Assembly (NCBI GenBank): GCA_036702975.1
Contig: DATNPX010000017.1
Location: forward strand, 1-43,341
Length of the DNA: 43,341 nucleotides
Source of the DNA: DATNPX01 sp036702975
GTDB taxonomy: Bacteria > Cyanobacteriota > Vampirovibrionia > Obscuribacterales > Obscuribacteraceae
Reading direction: 5' to 3'
This document shows, piece by piece, positions 7,271 through 15,759 of this stretch. How positions within the stretch are numbered: position 1 is the stretch's first letter; each line of letters begins with the position of its first letter. The translations under genes were made by a program, and so were the position numbers. Below the pieces are notes generated by a model, which was not told the origin of the DNA, searched no databases, and saw only the letters and a program-made list of their open reading frames with translations.

Positions 7271-9553
7271 GTGAAGTTGACTTGTAAGTGTTGTTTTACT
7301 CAAGCAGTATCGCGTCTTCCGGCTGAGATCGTAGGTTGGCGCCCATTTCTCAATGTCTTAGTTCTTTCTGCCTCGCTGCTAACATCATCAACTCTGGGTG
7401 CCTGTAGAGATCCTTCGGGAGCTAACGGCTCACAAGAAACGCGGAGGTTCTCAGCACAGAAAGGGAACCGACTAATTCACGAAACGAGTCCGTATCTGCT
7501 TGAACACAGCCATGATCCCGTAGATTGGTATCCATGGGGGGCTGCGGCTTTCAAAAAGGCAAAGAGCGAACATAAGCCAATACTCCTCTCGATCGGTTAC
7601 TCAGCCTGCCACTGGTGTCATGTTATGCATCGGGAATCTTTTCAAGACCCCGACACCGCACGGATAATGAACGAAAACTTCGTCAACGTGAAAGTAGACA
7701 GAGAAGAACGTCCTGACATAGATGAAATCTACATGCGAGCTGTTCAAGCTATGACCGGCAGCGGTGGCTGGCCAGCCACCCTCTTTCTGACTCCCGATCT
7801 AAAGCCCTTCTATGCTGGTACCTATTTCCCTAACAAGGATATGTTCGGTCTGCCGAGTTTCCAGAAAGTCCTCGTCACTGTCCAACAATCTTGGCATCAA
7901 GATTCTGCCAAACAAATCGACATCGGTGATGAAGTTGCACGTAACATTTCCGCGATGGATTCATCTGGCAAGTTCGCAACCACGATCGGCGATGAAGCGA
8001 TTTTCACGGCTCTGCAATCTCTCTTGAAGAATGTCGATACTAAATACGGTGGTATCGGGGAGTCGACGAAATTTCCCCTGCCAGGCGCTATCTCCTTGTG
8101 CCTGCGCGCGATGGCGAGCGGTGCAGCAGGCAGTCAAGATCGGTTATGCAAGTCATTTGTCACAACAACTCTGGATAAAATGTCCTATGGGGGAATCCAC
8201 GATCACATTGGCGGTGGCTTCTGCCGCTACTCGACAGACAGACAGTGGCGCGTCCCGCACTTTGAAAAAATGCTTTGTGACAATGCACTGATATCTCAAA
8301 ATTATTTGGACGGATATCAGCTCACTGGTAGTCCTTATTGGGCTCAGACAGCAAAAGATACGCTCGATTTCTGTTTAACAGAGCTTATCTCGCCGAGTGG
8401 TGCTTTCTTTAGTAGCCTCGATGCCGACAGCCAGGGGGAGGAAGGTGCCTTTTATACATACACTCGCGAACAATTAGTTGAGGACCTTGGAGAGCAAGAT
8501 GCTAACTGGTTTTCCAAATCATTTGGTGTCACGTCTGACGGCAATTTTCAAAGACACAGGAACGTACTTTATCTCACTGATTCTCCTGATGCCCTGGCTC
8601 ACCGCGATGGATTTACGCTGGCTCAATATTGGGAAAAAATGGCTCCTCTGAAAAAGAAGCTTCTTGCCCAACGAAACAAACGCCCACGCCCACAGCGTGA
8701 CGAAAAGGTTATCGCTGGTTGGAATGCGCTCATGGTCTCTAGTTTGGTAAAGGGCTATAAGGTTCTTGGCGATGAAGAGTACTTGAATGCTGCCAGAAAA
8801 ACTGCTCGCTTTCTCCTCTCAAAAATGTATTTTGACAATCATCTGCACCGTAGCTGGGCTGCTGACAGAGCTGGAGGCGAGGCTTATTTGGACGACTATG
8901 CTTTCACCATACAAGCGTTGCTCGATCTGGCTGCAGTTGATTTTGACCCATCGTGGCTGAAAGGCGCAAAGGCGCTCAATACCGTAATTCTGGAGCACTA
9001 CCTCGACCAGAGCAATGGCGATTTCTTCTATACCGCTGATTATCAAATGCAGCCCATTGCCAGGACGAGAAGTTGGTATGATAGTTCGTTACCGTCAGGC
9101 GCCGGTATTGAGATGTTGAACTTGCGTAGACTGGCGCAAATAACCGGGCGTGATCAATATTCAGCCAGAGTTGAACACTTACTCGGTCTTTATACTGATG
9201 CGATGAAAACAAGTCCTGTTGCCTATGCATCCATGCTGAGTGCGCTCGACTATTTCTTACATTCCTGCACGCAAATTGTTTTGGTGGTGCCGGCGGAGGT
9301 GTCAAAAACGAAAGAGATTTCAGATGTTCTGTTCGGAACCTATTCGCCCAACACTTGCACTCTCTTTTTCAAGACTGTCGATCATTCTGAAACTAAGGCT
9401 AAAGATCGGGATGAATTACTGCGCGACAAGAAACCTCTTGCTGGCCAACCAACTGTATATCTATGTCAGGGCGTGGTCTGCGACAAACCGATCACGGATC
9501 CAGCCGTCTTGAAAGAAAAGCTCAAGCAACTGTCTGTTGAACATAAACTCTAA
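7271..9553 (+). CDS. DUF255 thioredoxin-fold lipoprotein (YyaL/SPATA20-like)
   Basis: A 760-residue member of the DUF255 family: an N-terminal thioredoxin-like domain followed by an (alpha/alpha)6-barrel resembling glycan-processing enzymes. The hallmark block is present: N-R-L-I-H-E-T-S-P-Y-L-L (66-77), H-D-P-V-D-W-Y-P-W-G, then C-H-W-C-H-V-M-H with Cys113 and Cys116, and V-D-R-E-E-R-P-D-I-D. Most homologues are cytosolic and start near N-R-L; here there is an extra N-terminus with a hydrophobic segment and an L-G-A-C lipobox (Cys45), so it is probably an exported lipoprotein. The start is GTG with AGGAG 5 bases before it. The function of the family is still unsettled. Confidence 0.92.
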   Translation: MKLTCKCCFTQAVSRLPAEIVGWRPFLNVLVLSASLLTSSTLGACRDPSGANGSQETRRFSAQKGNRLIHETSPYLLEHSHDPVDWYPWGAAAFKKAKSEHKPILLSIGYSACHWCHVMHRESFQDPDTARIMNENFVNVKVDREERPDIDEIYMRAVQAMTGSGGWPATLFLTPDLKPFYAGTYFPNKDMFGLPSFQKVLVTVQQSWHQDSAKQIDIGDEVARNISAMDSSGKFATTIGDEAIFTALQSLLKNVDTKYGGIGESTKFPLPGAISLCLRAMASGAAGSQDRLCKSFVTTTLDKMSYGGIHDHIGGGFCRYSTDRQWRVPHFEKMLCDNALISQNYLDGYQLTGSPYWAQTAKDTLDFCLTELISPSGAFFSSLDADSQGEEGAFYTYTREQLVEDLGEQDANWFSKSFGVTSDGNFQRHRNVLYLTDSPDALAHRDGFTLAQYWEKMAPLKKKLLAQRNKRPRPQRDEKVIAGWNALMVSSLVKGYKVLGDEEYLNAARKTARFLLSKMYFDNHLHRSWAADRAGGEAYLDDYAFTIQALLDLAAVDFDPSWLKGAKALNTVILEHYLDQSNGDFFYTADYQMQPIARTRSWYDSSLPSGAGIEMLNLRRLAQITGRDQYSARVEHLLGLYTDAMKTSPVAYASMLSALDYFLHSCTQIVLVVPAEVSKTKEISDVLFGTYSPNTCTLFFKTVDHSETKAKDRDELLRDKKPLAGQPTVYLCQGVVCDKPITDPAVLKEKLKQLSVEHKL

Positions 9554-9807
9554 ATAGAACTTTATCGTTATCGAACATAACCGATTAAGTATTGGCGATG
9601 TCCTTGCTTGTAAAAGTACGCCGTATCTTTCTCGCTCATATGAAAGCTCCTTATGCTGCGAAAATATTACGGTCACTAGGGTGAGATTTCTGTGAGTGAT
9701 GGTTATGCCCGGATTTACTGATTGCTGATCGTCAGTTCTGGGAATGTAATAGTGGCTCAAGGCTACAAATATCCGCCCACAACAATCTAACTTGTCAGGA
9801 GTCCAAA

Positions 9808-10416
9808 ATGGCTGCAGATCAAAAACAGGAAAAACCAGCAATTACAACGGCTGGAGATGCTTCCCTCGCCGGAGCAGCCGCTAAAGGGGCCGGTGCCCAT
9901 GTCGACGGTGCCCAAGTATTGCAAGAGGGGCAGCAGGCAGCTCTAAGCTATGGCAAAAACCAAAAACTGGGCGATTTGCCTACGAGTGCAGATCTGCTGG
10001 CTCAAATTGCAGTGGACGAAAAAACGCATGGTCAGCAGTTTGACAGACTCCCTTATAAACGAGAGCGCGAAATAGCCTCCCATTTGACTCCGGAAGATCT
10101 ACACAGCATAGGCAAAATCGTGGATGCTATCAAAAGTAAAAGTTATGGCTCTTCCGACACAGCAGGCAGCTTGGCTGAGGAGCTTAAGCATTATCAAGAC
10201 AAGCCTCAGCATCTGATTGAAATGAAGGACATGATCACACTCGAACTCGAACGCCAAAAGCTCGGCTATTACAACGTGGATGTTCAAGGCTACAGCGAAA
10301 AGGGCGTGCCAAAAGCTGCTTTTTTTGTCTCAAACAATAGAACCAAAACTGACGTAGGCTTCACTACTGACGGTGTCAAGGTGCCTGCGGAATTGGGAAA
10401 ATTGATTTACGATTAA
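9808..10416 (+). CDS. Orphan hydrophilic protein
   Basis: A 202-residue product with an Ala/Gly-rich, probably disordered first 60 residues and a predicted alpha/beta C-terminal half (residues about 70-202). No signal peptide, membrane helix or known motif is visible. CAGGAG sits 6 bases before the ATG, and codon use looks like its neighbours, so I regard it as real. The 254-base gap before it shows no clear promoter or RNA structure. It resembles in style the other small charged orphans near 22-23.5 kb, without recognisable sequence identity. Confidence 0.7.
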   Translation: MAADQKQEKPAITTAGDASLAGAAAKGAGAHVDGAQVLQEGQQAALSYGKNQKLGDLPTSADLLAQIAVDEKTHGQQFDRLPYKREREIASHLTPEDLHSIGKIVDAIKSKSYGSSDTAGSLAEELKHYQDKPQHLIEMKDMITLELERQKLGYYNVDVQGYSEKGVPKAAFFVSNNRTKTDVGFTTDGVKVPAELGKLIYD

Positions 10417-10499
10417 CGTCCAACTCCCGTTCAGCACTTCTTGTGCTTGTCTTCATTAGATATAGTCATTGTCTTTAATCGACAACCTAAGCCGTTATC

Positions 10500-11015
10500 C
10501 TAAGGATGTTCCATATTTAGGAAAACATCCTTGATCGCTTCCTCTTGTCCGAAACCTTGAGGAAAAGCAGCACTCGGCGAATTTGCGAAATAATAATTTT
10601 GGTCACCCACAGGTGCACTAAGCGGGCGGCTGCCTGGCATTTCAAAAAATCCATCCCAGTCGTTCTTTCGCAGCCATTCTGCTGCATAGCGGAGCCAATG
10701 ATTGCGATATGCCGGAGGTTGATGGGCAAACCAGCTAATTTCGTCGTAACCCCAAATTGCATAGCCGCCGTTGACATTTGGTTGCCCTTGTTTGTCTGTA
10801 CTTCTGCCATTGTCCAGTTCAACCAAATAAGGAAGGAATGTGCACTTCCATCCGCTCGGTGTCGTTCCGCCCATGCTGCGGCCGTATATTGTATCTAAGT
10901 GTCCCTTCTCGAGAATGGTCTGCTCCGGCTTGCTTACAACTTCGACGGGCCGGCTGGGGAAGGAATGAAAATCTAGGAGTAGTCTGCCACCATCGGCGAA
11001 ACCATGATCTGGTGC
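10500..11015 (-). pseudogene. C-terminal fragment of an unknown protein gene
   Basis: The minus-strand frame is open from 11015 to a stop at 10500 and reads as a well-formed protein end (G-R-L-L-L-D-F-H-S-F-P-S-R-P, then W-G-Y-D-E-I-S-W-F and N-D-W-D-G-F-F-E-M-P-G-S-R-P). There is no start codon before an internal Met at 10874, and the protein-like signal continues upstream of that Met to about 10990, where an in-frame TAG (11016-11018) interrupts. I read this as the 3' part of a gene whose 5' part has been removed. I do not recognise the family; the many Trp, Tyr and Pro residues would suit an extracellular or carbohydrate-active protein. Confidence 0.6.
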
Positions 11016-11027
11016 CTAGTGCTTTGT

Positions 11028-11190
11028 ACCGCGGCTGCTATTTTTGCAATTCATCGAGGGATGGACGCTTCAATTGATGATGGACTGTCGATTGAAGCCG
11101 CTTTTTCCCGTATCGTTTCAACGAATGACGCACAAGAAGGGTGTGGCGGCTTTTGTAGAGAAACGACGACCTCAATTCATTGGACGCTGA
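11028..11190 (+). pseudogene. C-terminal remnant of an enoyl-CoA hydratase gene
   Basis: The + strand encodes A-I-H-R-G-M-D-A-S-I-D-D-G-L-S-I-E-A-A, then S-T-N-D-A-Q-E-G, and after a one-base shift near 11139 continues G-V-A-A-F-V-E-K-R-R-P-Q-F-I-G-R and a stop at 11188-11190. This is the characteristic end of enoyl-CoA hydratase/isomerase (crotonase) proteins, in which the S-T-E-D-x-x-E-G-V-x-A-F-x-E-K-R-x-P-x-F motif is near-universal. The first about 200 residues are missing, and the frame is broken in a G-run. Confidence 0.7.
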
Positions 11191-11366
11191 ACCAGACAGA
11201 CCAAGTGGTTTTGTGCAGATTGTATTGATCGACAAATTTTGGAGTTGTGCGTCAGTTCCAAGAACTTTGACGATACTTTGACGTCACGCATGCGAACCTG
11301 ATTTCCACGGAGCCGCAAGGGATAAGGCTCTGACTGAGAGACAGATTTAAGTCGGGAGAAATATTC

Positions 11367-11696
11367 ATGCTAGAACGAGAAATCAACAAAAAGTCGACAG
11401 GAACAGAGGGATCAACATGGCATCAATCCGCAGTGCATGAGTGCTGGCCTGGTGGACCAATCGTTTCCACTCCCCAAGAATGCCATGGTATCGAGAGACC
11501 CTGGGCGGCGAGTCTTCCTTCATTGTCCCTTGATGGACTTGACCAGGTTGCATCGGGAAAGCAGAAGACAGAGTCAATGCGTATGGCAAACGCGCCTGAA
11601 GCAGAAACACAGCAGCCCCAGGTTATCAGAATTATGCCCGATGGAACGGTGGTGATTGGACCTAAGAATGATCCGCCGGTTTGGGACCGTAAATAG
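11367..11696 (+). CDS. Hypothetical protein
   Basis: A 109-residue frame with GGGAG about 9 bases before the ATG. The first 70 residues have no recognisable pattern; the last 25 (I-R-I-M-P-D-G-T-V-V-I-G-P) look like a beta-hairpin tail. There is no signal or membrane segment. It may be a small lineage-specific gene or chance. The preceding 11191-11366 shows no other gene. Confidence 0.4.
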   Translation: MLEREINKKSTGTEGSTWHQSAVHECWPGGPIVSTPQECHGIERPWAASLPSLSLDGLDQVASGKQKTESMRMANAPEAETQQPQVIRIMPDGTVVIGPKNDPPVWDRK

Positions 11697-11770
11697 GTGA
11701 TGTCGCAGAAAGAACTAGCGGATTTCTCCACTAGTTCGTCTACCATCATATTGATTTGATTCTGATCTGA

Positions 11771-12202
11771 TTAGATCTCTGCGTCGTCGAGTTCGGCTAC
11801 GTGAAGGAACTTCTTGACCAACTTCAGGCGGAGTGTTGCCTTCTGTTCGGCCGTAAGCAGTCCAGACAGAGCAATCAAATTGTCTGAAAGTTGATCGATG
11901 AACTCGGACTTGCGCGCCTTAATTTGATCAGCAATTGCTTTGACCTTTGCCTTATCGGGCTGTGGTTGAAGCAACTCTTTGAAAGCTTCTTTCTTGAGTT
12001 CCATCAAGTCGAGCTTGCCACGAGCTATTTTGCCAAACGCCTTTCCTTTCAGTTCGGCGATACCGAATAGCTGTTCGTCGGTCAAATTTAAGTCGCTGAG
12101 AAAGTGTCCTGGCCCGCAGTGACCACCACCTTTGCCGAAGCCTTCTGCCGGTCCTCCGAAACCGCCGAACGGTCCAGGACCACAATGACCTTTTCCAAAC
12201 AT
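11771..12202 (-). CDS. Spy/CpxP-like LTxxQ helical protein, cytosolic form
   Basis: A 143-residue protein. The N-terminus is Gly/His/Cys-rich with two G-H-C-G-P-G motifs (about residues 5-32), likely metal-binding. The rest is helical with L-N-L-T-D-E-Q (40-46) and L-L-T-A-E-Q-K (114-120), the paired LTxxQ signature of the Spy/CpxP/ZraP group of envelope-stress chaperones and metal sensors. Unlike Spy it has no signal peptide. AGGAGG stands 5 bases before the ATG. It is divergent from a TetR gene, with a palindromic operator just downstream of its own predicted -10 box, so repression by that regulator is likely. Confidence 0.75.
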   Translation of the reverse strand: MFGKGHCGPGPFGGFGGPAEGFGKGGGHCGPGHFLSDLNLTDEQLFGIAELKGKAFGKIARGKLDLMELKKEAFKELLQPQPDKAKVKAIADQIKARKSEFIDQLSDNLIALSGLLTAEQKATLRLKLVKKFLHVAELDDAEI

Positions 12203-12264
12203 ATGAACCTCCTGGCGACACGCGGCAAAGCCTGTCGCACGTATAATTTTGTGCTATAAAGAGA

Positions 12265-12281
12265 AAACTGACTGTCAGTTT
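12265..12281. promoter_or_regulatory. Palindromic operator, likely for the adjacent TetR
   Basis: AAACTGACTGTCAGTTT is a perfect 8+1+8 palindrome between the divergent Spy-like and TetR genes. On the minus strand it begins 3 bases after the TATAAT box, covering the expected transcription start of the Spy-like gene, a classic repressor position. Confidence 0.7.
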
Positions 12282-12284
12282 AAA

Positions 12285-12311
12285 ATTATACCAGTAGTCG
12301 GTTTTCGTCAA
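12285..12311 (-). promoter_or_regulatory. Predicted promoter of the Spy-like gene
   Basis: On the minus strand TTGACG (12311-12306) is followed after 15 bases by TATAAT (12290-12285), preceded by TGG, giving an extended -10 (TGnTATAAT). The short spacer is compensated by the consensus extended -10. Confidence 0.6.
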
Positions 12312-12382
12312 CGGGTACGCGCAAATATGGGTGGAGCGCTCTAAAGCTCCCGTCAGACAGCGATTACGGTCGGAGAAGTCAA

Positions 12383-13006
12383 TTGGGCCGAAGAGAAATT
12401 AAGAAAGAAGCAACAAAGCAGGAGATTCTGACTGCTGCTGCTGAGCTTTTTCGTACGAAAGGCTACGAAGCGACATCGGTGGATGACATCGCAGCGGCAG
12501 CCAACGTCGCTAAGGGAACGTTCTATTACCATTTTCAAGCGAAGGAAGACCTCGTCCTCGCCTTGCAACAGGCAGAGTTAAAGGTCGCTTCCGAGCGCGC
12601 GAATAAGCGAATGGAGGGAGATGAGCCATGCATGAAGATTTTGCTCGACTTTTTGAGCGATTCAGCGCACTGGACTACTGCTAATTCCGAACTAGCTAAG
12701 GCGATGTTCAAGCAGAAGTTCGAAATGATGATGCGAAAGCCCGATCATGAACACTTCCCGCCCGCGTCCGGTCCACCGGCTTCCATCAAAGAATATTTTT
12801 TCGGGACTATTCACTCCCTGATTTCGCGCGCGCAAGAGACTAATGAGCTTCGCAATGACTTGCCGGCTCAAGAGATCGTACACATCATAATTCCAGTGGT
12901 CATGTCAGCAAGAATGCACTGGTTGATGGATTCTCAACCTGAGCCACTCATGGCGCGTGTTGAAAAGTCGTTGATGATTTTGATGGATGGTTTTAAGCCG
13001 CAGTGA
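12383..13006 (+). CDS. TetR/AcrR family transcriptional repressor
   Basis: A 207-residue regulator. The N-terminal helix-turn-helix is textbook TetR: I-L-T-A-A-A-E-L-F-R-T-K-G-Y-E-A-T-S-V-D-D-I-A, A-A-N-V-A-K-G-T-F-Y-Y-H-F (residues about 14-50). The C-terminal ligand domain is divergent, as usual, so the inducer is unknown. The start is TTG, supported by CGGAGAAG about 5 bases upstream and by the family's usual length. It likely represses itself and the divergent Spy-like gene through the palindrome at 12265. Confidence 0.92.
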   Translation: MGRREIKKEATKQEILTAAAELFRTKGYEATSVDDIAAAANVAKGTFYYHFQAKEDLVLALQQAELKVASERANKRMEGDEPCMKILLDFLSDSAHWTTANSELAKAMFKQKFEMMMRKPDHEHFPPASGPPASIKEYFFGTIHSLISRAQETNELRNDLPAQEIVHIIIPVVMSARMHWLMDSQPEPLMARVEKSLMILMDGFKPQ

Positions 13007-13166
13007 AGTGTAGGCACCGTATTTGGTTGCGTTGTTGCTCTGATTGATCTGCGGCGCTGTTTTTTCGGTTAGTGCTTCCTAGTCTGGAACAATTCCTTTC
13101 CACACTTCCTTGGGGAGATGTGTCCAGTTTTCCTGCCATAGGTCAATGTAGAATCTCCCACTGAAG

Positions 13167-13195
13167 TTGTTCCCACCGCCCCCTGCATGTAAGAT
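13167..13195 (+). promoter_or_regulatory. Possible promoter of the MNIO gene cluster
   Basis: TTGTTC (13167-13172), a 17-base spacer and TAAGAT (13190-13195) form a sigma70-like pair. Transcription would start within a few bases of the GTG at 13205, so the message would be nearly leaderless, or the true start codon lies slightly downstream. Nothing else stands out in 13007-13204. Confidence 0.3.
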
Positions 13196-13204
13196 TAGGG
13201 CATT

Positions 13205-13855
13205 GTGGAAGACTCAGCGCCGCCTACAACTCGACCAGACGCTTGGCTTGAATATCTGAAGGTTACAGCTACCGCGGCGCCGCACGCGACGCTGATGAAA
13301 GCTTTGGATAATTTCGAGAAAGACGGATTTTCTGCGGGGATGGCAGTCGACTTGGGGTGCGGACAGGGCCGTGATACCAAAGAGCTGCTTCGTCGCCAGT
13401 GGACCGTGCTGGCAATCGATTCGTCACAAGCGGCGATCGATGAATTGAAAAAGAACATGGACGCTGAGTTTGGCGGCGCCGAGATTAAGCGCATAAACGA
13501 AAGCGGCGCGCTTCAAACACTGAACGCGGATTTCGAAGACTTGTGCATTCCCGATACCGATTTTGTTAACGCCAGCTTCTCTATACCGTTTTGTAGACCG
13601 GACAGGTTTCCCGCTTTTTGGCGCCAGGTTTTAATGGGTTTGCGCTCAGGCGGACGATTCGCAGGACACTTCTTCGGACCAAATGACGAGTGGGTATTGA
13701 GGGGTTCGTGGACTCATTTCTCAAGGCAGCGTTTGATGAACGTCTTCTATGGTTTTGAGTTGGAGCTTCTTTACGAGGACGAGCGAAATTTTCCAACATC
13801 TGAAGGAATCGATAAACACTGGCATATATTCCATGTGGTGGCGAAGAAACTGTAA
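13205..13855 (+). CDS. Class I SAM-dependent methyltransferase in the MNIO cluster
   Basis: A 216-residue Rossmann-fold methyltransferase. Motif I is V-D-L-G-C-G-Q-G-R-D-T (48-58), the motif II acid is A-I-D-S-S (70-74), and a motif IV-like region reads F-V-N-A-S-F-S-I-P-F. It resembles small Methyltransf_11/TehB-like enzymes; the substrate cannot be read from sequence. The stop overlaps the next start (TAATG, 13853-13857), so it is coupled to the DUF692-DUF2063 enzyme. By context it may methylate a group installed on the repeat peptide encoded downstream, but a housekeeping role is possible. The start is GTG with only a weak upstream site. Confidence 0.85.
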   Translation: MEDSAPPTTRPDAWLEYLKVTATAAPHATLMKALDNFEKDGFSAGMAVDLGCGQGRDTKELLRRQWTVLAIDSSQAAIDELKKNMDAEFGGAEIKRINESGALQTLNADFEDLCIPDTDFVNASFSIPFCRPDRFPAFWRQVLMGLRSGGRFAGHFFGPNDEWVLRGSWTHFSRQRLMNVFYGFELELLYEDERNFPTSEGIDKHWHIFHVVAKKL

Positions 13856-15675
13856 TGAGCATTGACTTTCTCGACTTAAAAAAACGACTGCCCATTCTTG
13901 GGATTGGGCTGGGGTTGAGACGTGAAATTGCGGCTGAAACATTCGCCAATATCAAAAAAATTGATTGGCTAGAATTCACACCGGAAAACTACATGCGGAT
14001 GGGTGGTACGCAAAGAGACATTTTAGAGATAGCAGCTTCTCGATTCCCCCTAACATCGCACGGTGTCAAGCTTTCCATAGGTAGTTCGGATGAACTAGAC
14101 TTCAGATACCTTGGAGATCTCAAGCACCTACTCAAGGATTTCAGCGTACCTTGGTTCAGCGATCACTTTTGTTATTCCAGCGCCGCCGGTTTCTACCTGC
14201 ACGACCTACTGCCACTTCCGCGCACTAAAGAGTTAGTCGAGCGGATGGCGAAAAGAATTCGGCGAGTGCAAGATTTCATTGGTCTACCTCTGCTGTTAGA
14301 GAATATTTCTTATTACATGGAGATGCCTGGTTCAACTTACTCGGAGTCTGAATTCATCTCTGAGGTTCTTGAAAAAGCTGATTGTGGACTGCTTTTAGAT
14401 TTGAACAACGTGGTGGTCAATTCGCTCAATCATCGCTTTGATCCCTTTGAATTTCTATCAAAATTACCGCTCGACAGGACAGTCCAAATTCACATGGCTG
14501 GACACACTGTCCAGCCCACCAGAGTCGTTGACACTCATGGCGATTCGATCACTGAGACGACCTTTCGGTTACTGGAGAAAGTCGTAAATGCAACGGCCGT
14601 GAATGCCGTCATGATAGAGCGAGATCAAAATTTTCCCGATTTCAGCTCTTTGTTGGCAGAGTTGCAAAAGTTGCGCGATATATGCTCTCAGAGTACGCAC
14701 ACATCATTTGCTAAGGTGCATGAGTCTTCACAGAAGGTGGCACCGCTTATAGTATCAACTAGTTCTAAAAACGCATTCAATCTTTCGGACCAGGTCTCCA
14801 TTCAAACGGAAGGGAGCTTCCCTGAAGCGACACGAGCTGAGAAACCTACAGAGAAGAGAGAATCAAAAGTAGTTTCGGATAATAACCGGAATCTCAATTT
14901 TGACATGATCGAAAAAGCATTGACAAAGTTCTGGCTGGCGAAACAAGAACTTCCACCGGTGCTTTTAGAAGGCGCAGCACAAGGAGGATTTGATCTCTAT
15001 GATTCAATCCTGACTTACGGACGCGAACGTCATCTGGCTTGCATGTATCCTTTGTGCGAGGAAATTCTTGGCGAGCAGTGGTCTGAAATTTCGGCTGAGT
15101 TTGGTCGCGCACATCCTTCGACTCACTATAGTCTGCGGGAGTTTGCAGCGCCATTTTCGGAATATCTTGCAGGTCGGCAAGACCTACAGTCCAAATACCC
15201 TTTTATTTCGGAACTTGCACAAATGGAGAAGAGCAGACTGGAAATCCTTGAATCGGAATTGCATGTTGAAAGAGCAGCATTTGTCGAGTGGAACGTTGCT
15301 GATGATTTGCGTGACAATCGTCCGATTGTGAACGCGGTGCTGCAAATTCATAAATTTAGATTTCCAATTCATAGACTGGCAAGTCATAGCGAAGACGAGA
15401 TTTGCATGAGCCCAGCGCCTAGCATTCTTGCCATTTATAGAGATCCCGCTACGAAGGGCAGCTTGCTAGCTTCGTTGACTGAACAAACATGCAAGCTCAT
15501 TGAGTTGGCTGCACTTAATCAATTTTCTTATCTTGATCTTATCGAGCAACTGGCGCCGCCCGAAGATCATCAAGATGCGGTAGAAGCGAGAGTGAAGCTT
15601 CTTGATTCGTTCGTTACCTTGCAGAAGTTGAGGATTTTCGTTGGTTCAGCAAGCCTTTTGCAAAAGCCTGTCTAA
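13855..15675 (+). CDS. MNIO (DUF692) - DUF2063 fusion, putative RiPP-modifying iron enzyme
   Basis: A 606-residue two-domain protein. Residues about 10-277 are a DUF692 multinuclear non-heme iron oxidative enzyme, the family of MbnB, TglH and the bufferin enzymes, which oxidise cysteines in precursor peptides. Expected metal-site motifs are present: S-H-G-V (His69), S-D-H-F-C (His104), L-L-E-N-I-S (Glu149), L-L-D-L-N-N-V-V-V-N (Asp182, Asn184) with N-H (193), H-M-A-G-H (213, 217), D-T-H-G (226-229) and M-I-E-R-D (Glu255). A low-complexity linker (about 278-345) leads to a DUF2063 domain (about 348-600), usually a separate partner protein that helps bind the precursor. The upstream methyltransferase overlaps it by one base, and the cysteine-repeat protein starts 84 bases downstream. 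Fusion into one chain is unusual to my knowledge. Confidence 0.88.
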   Translation: MSIDFLDLKKRLPILGIGLGLRREIAAETFANIKKIDWLEFTPENYMRMGGTQRDILEIAASRFPLTSHGVKLSIGSSDELDFRYLGDLKHLLKDFSVPWFSDHFCYSSAAGFYLHDLLPLPRTKELVERMAKRIRRVQDFIGLPLLLENISYYMEMPGSTYSESEFISEVLEKADCGLLLDLNNVVVNSLNHRFDPFEFLSKLPLDRTVQIHMAGHTVQPTRVVDTHGDSITETTFRLLEKVVNATAVNAVMIERDQNFPDFSSLLAELQKLRDICSQSTHTSFAKVHESSQKVAPLIVSTSSKNAFNLSDQVSIQTEGSFPEATRAEKPTEKRESKVVSDNNRNLNFDMIEKALTKFWLAKQELPPVLLEGAAQGGFDLYDSILTYGRERHLACMYPLCEEILGEQWSEISAEFGRAHPSTHYSLREFAAPFSEYLAGRQDLQSKYPFISELAQMEKSRLEILESELHVERAAFVEWNVADDLRDNRPIVNAVLQIHKFRFPIHRLASHSEDEICMSPAPSILAIYRDPATKGSLLASLTEQTCKLIELAALNQFSYLDLIEQLAPPEDHQDAVEARVKLLDSFVTLQKLRIFVGSASLLQKPV

Positions 15676-15759
15676 AAATCGAAGATTTCGGGTAGAAACA
15701 CCAGGGAGTCGATCTTCCTTGCTTAACTTCTTTAACTAGAAAACGCGTGAGGTCCGAAC

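Noticed and set aside
10545..10898. 117-residue rightward frame across the 10.5-11 kb remnant
   Set aside because: Antisense to the protein-like minus-strand fragment; no start signal.
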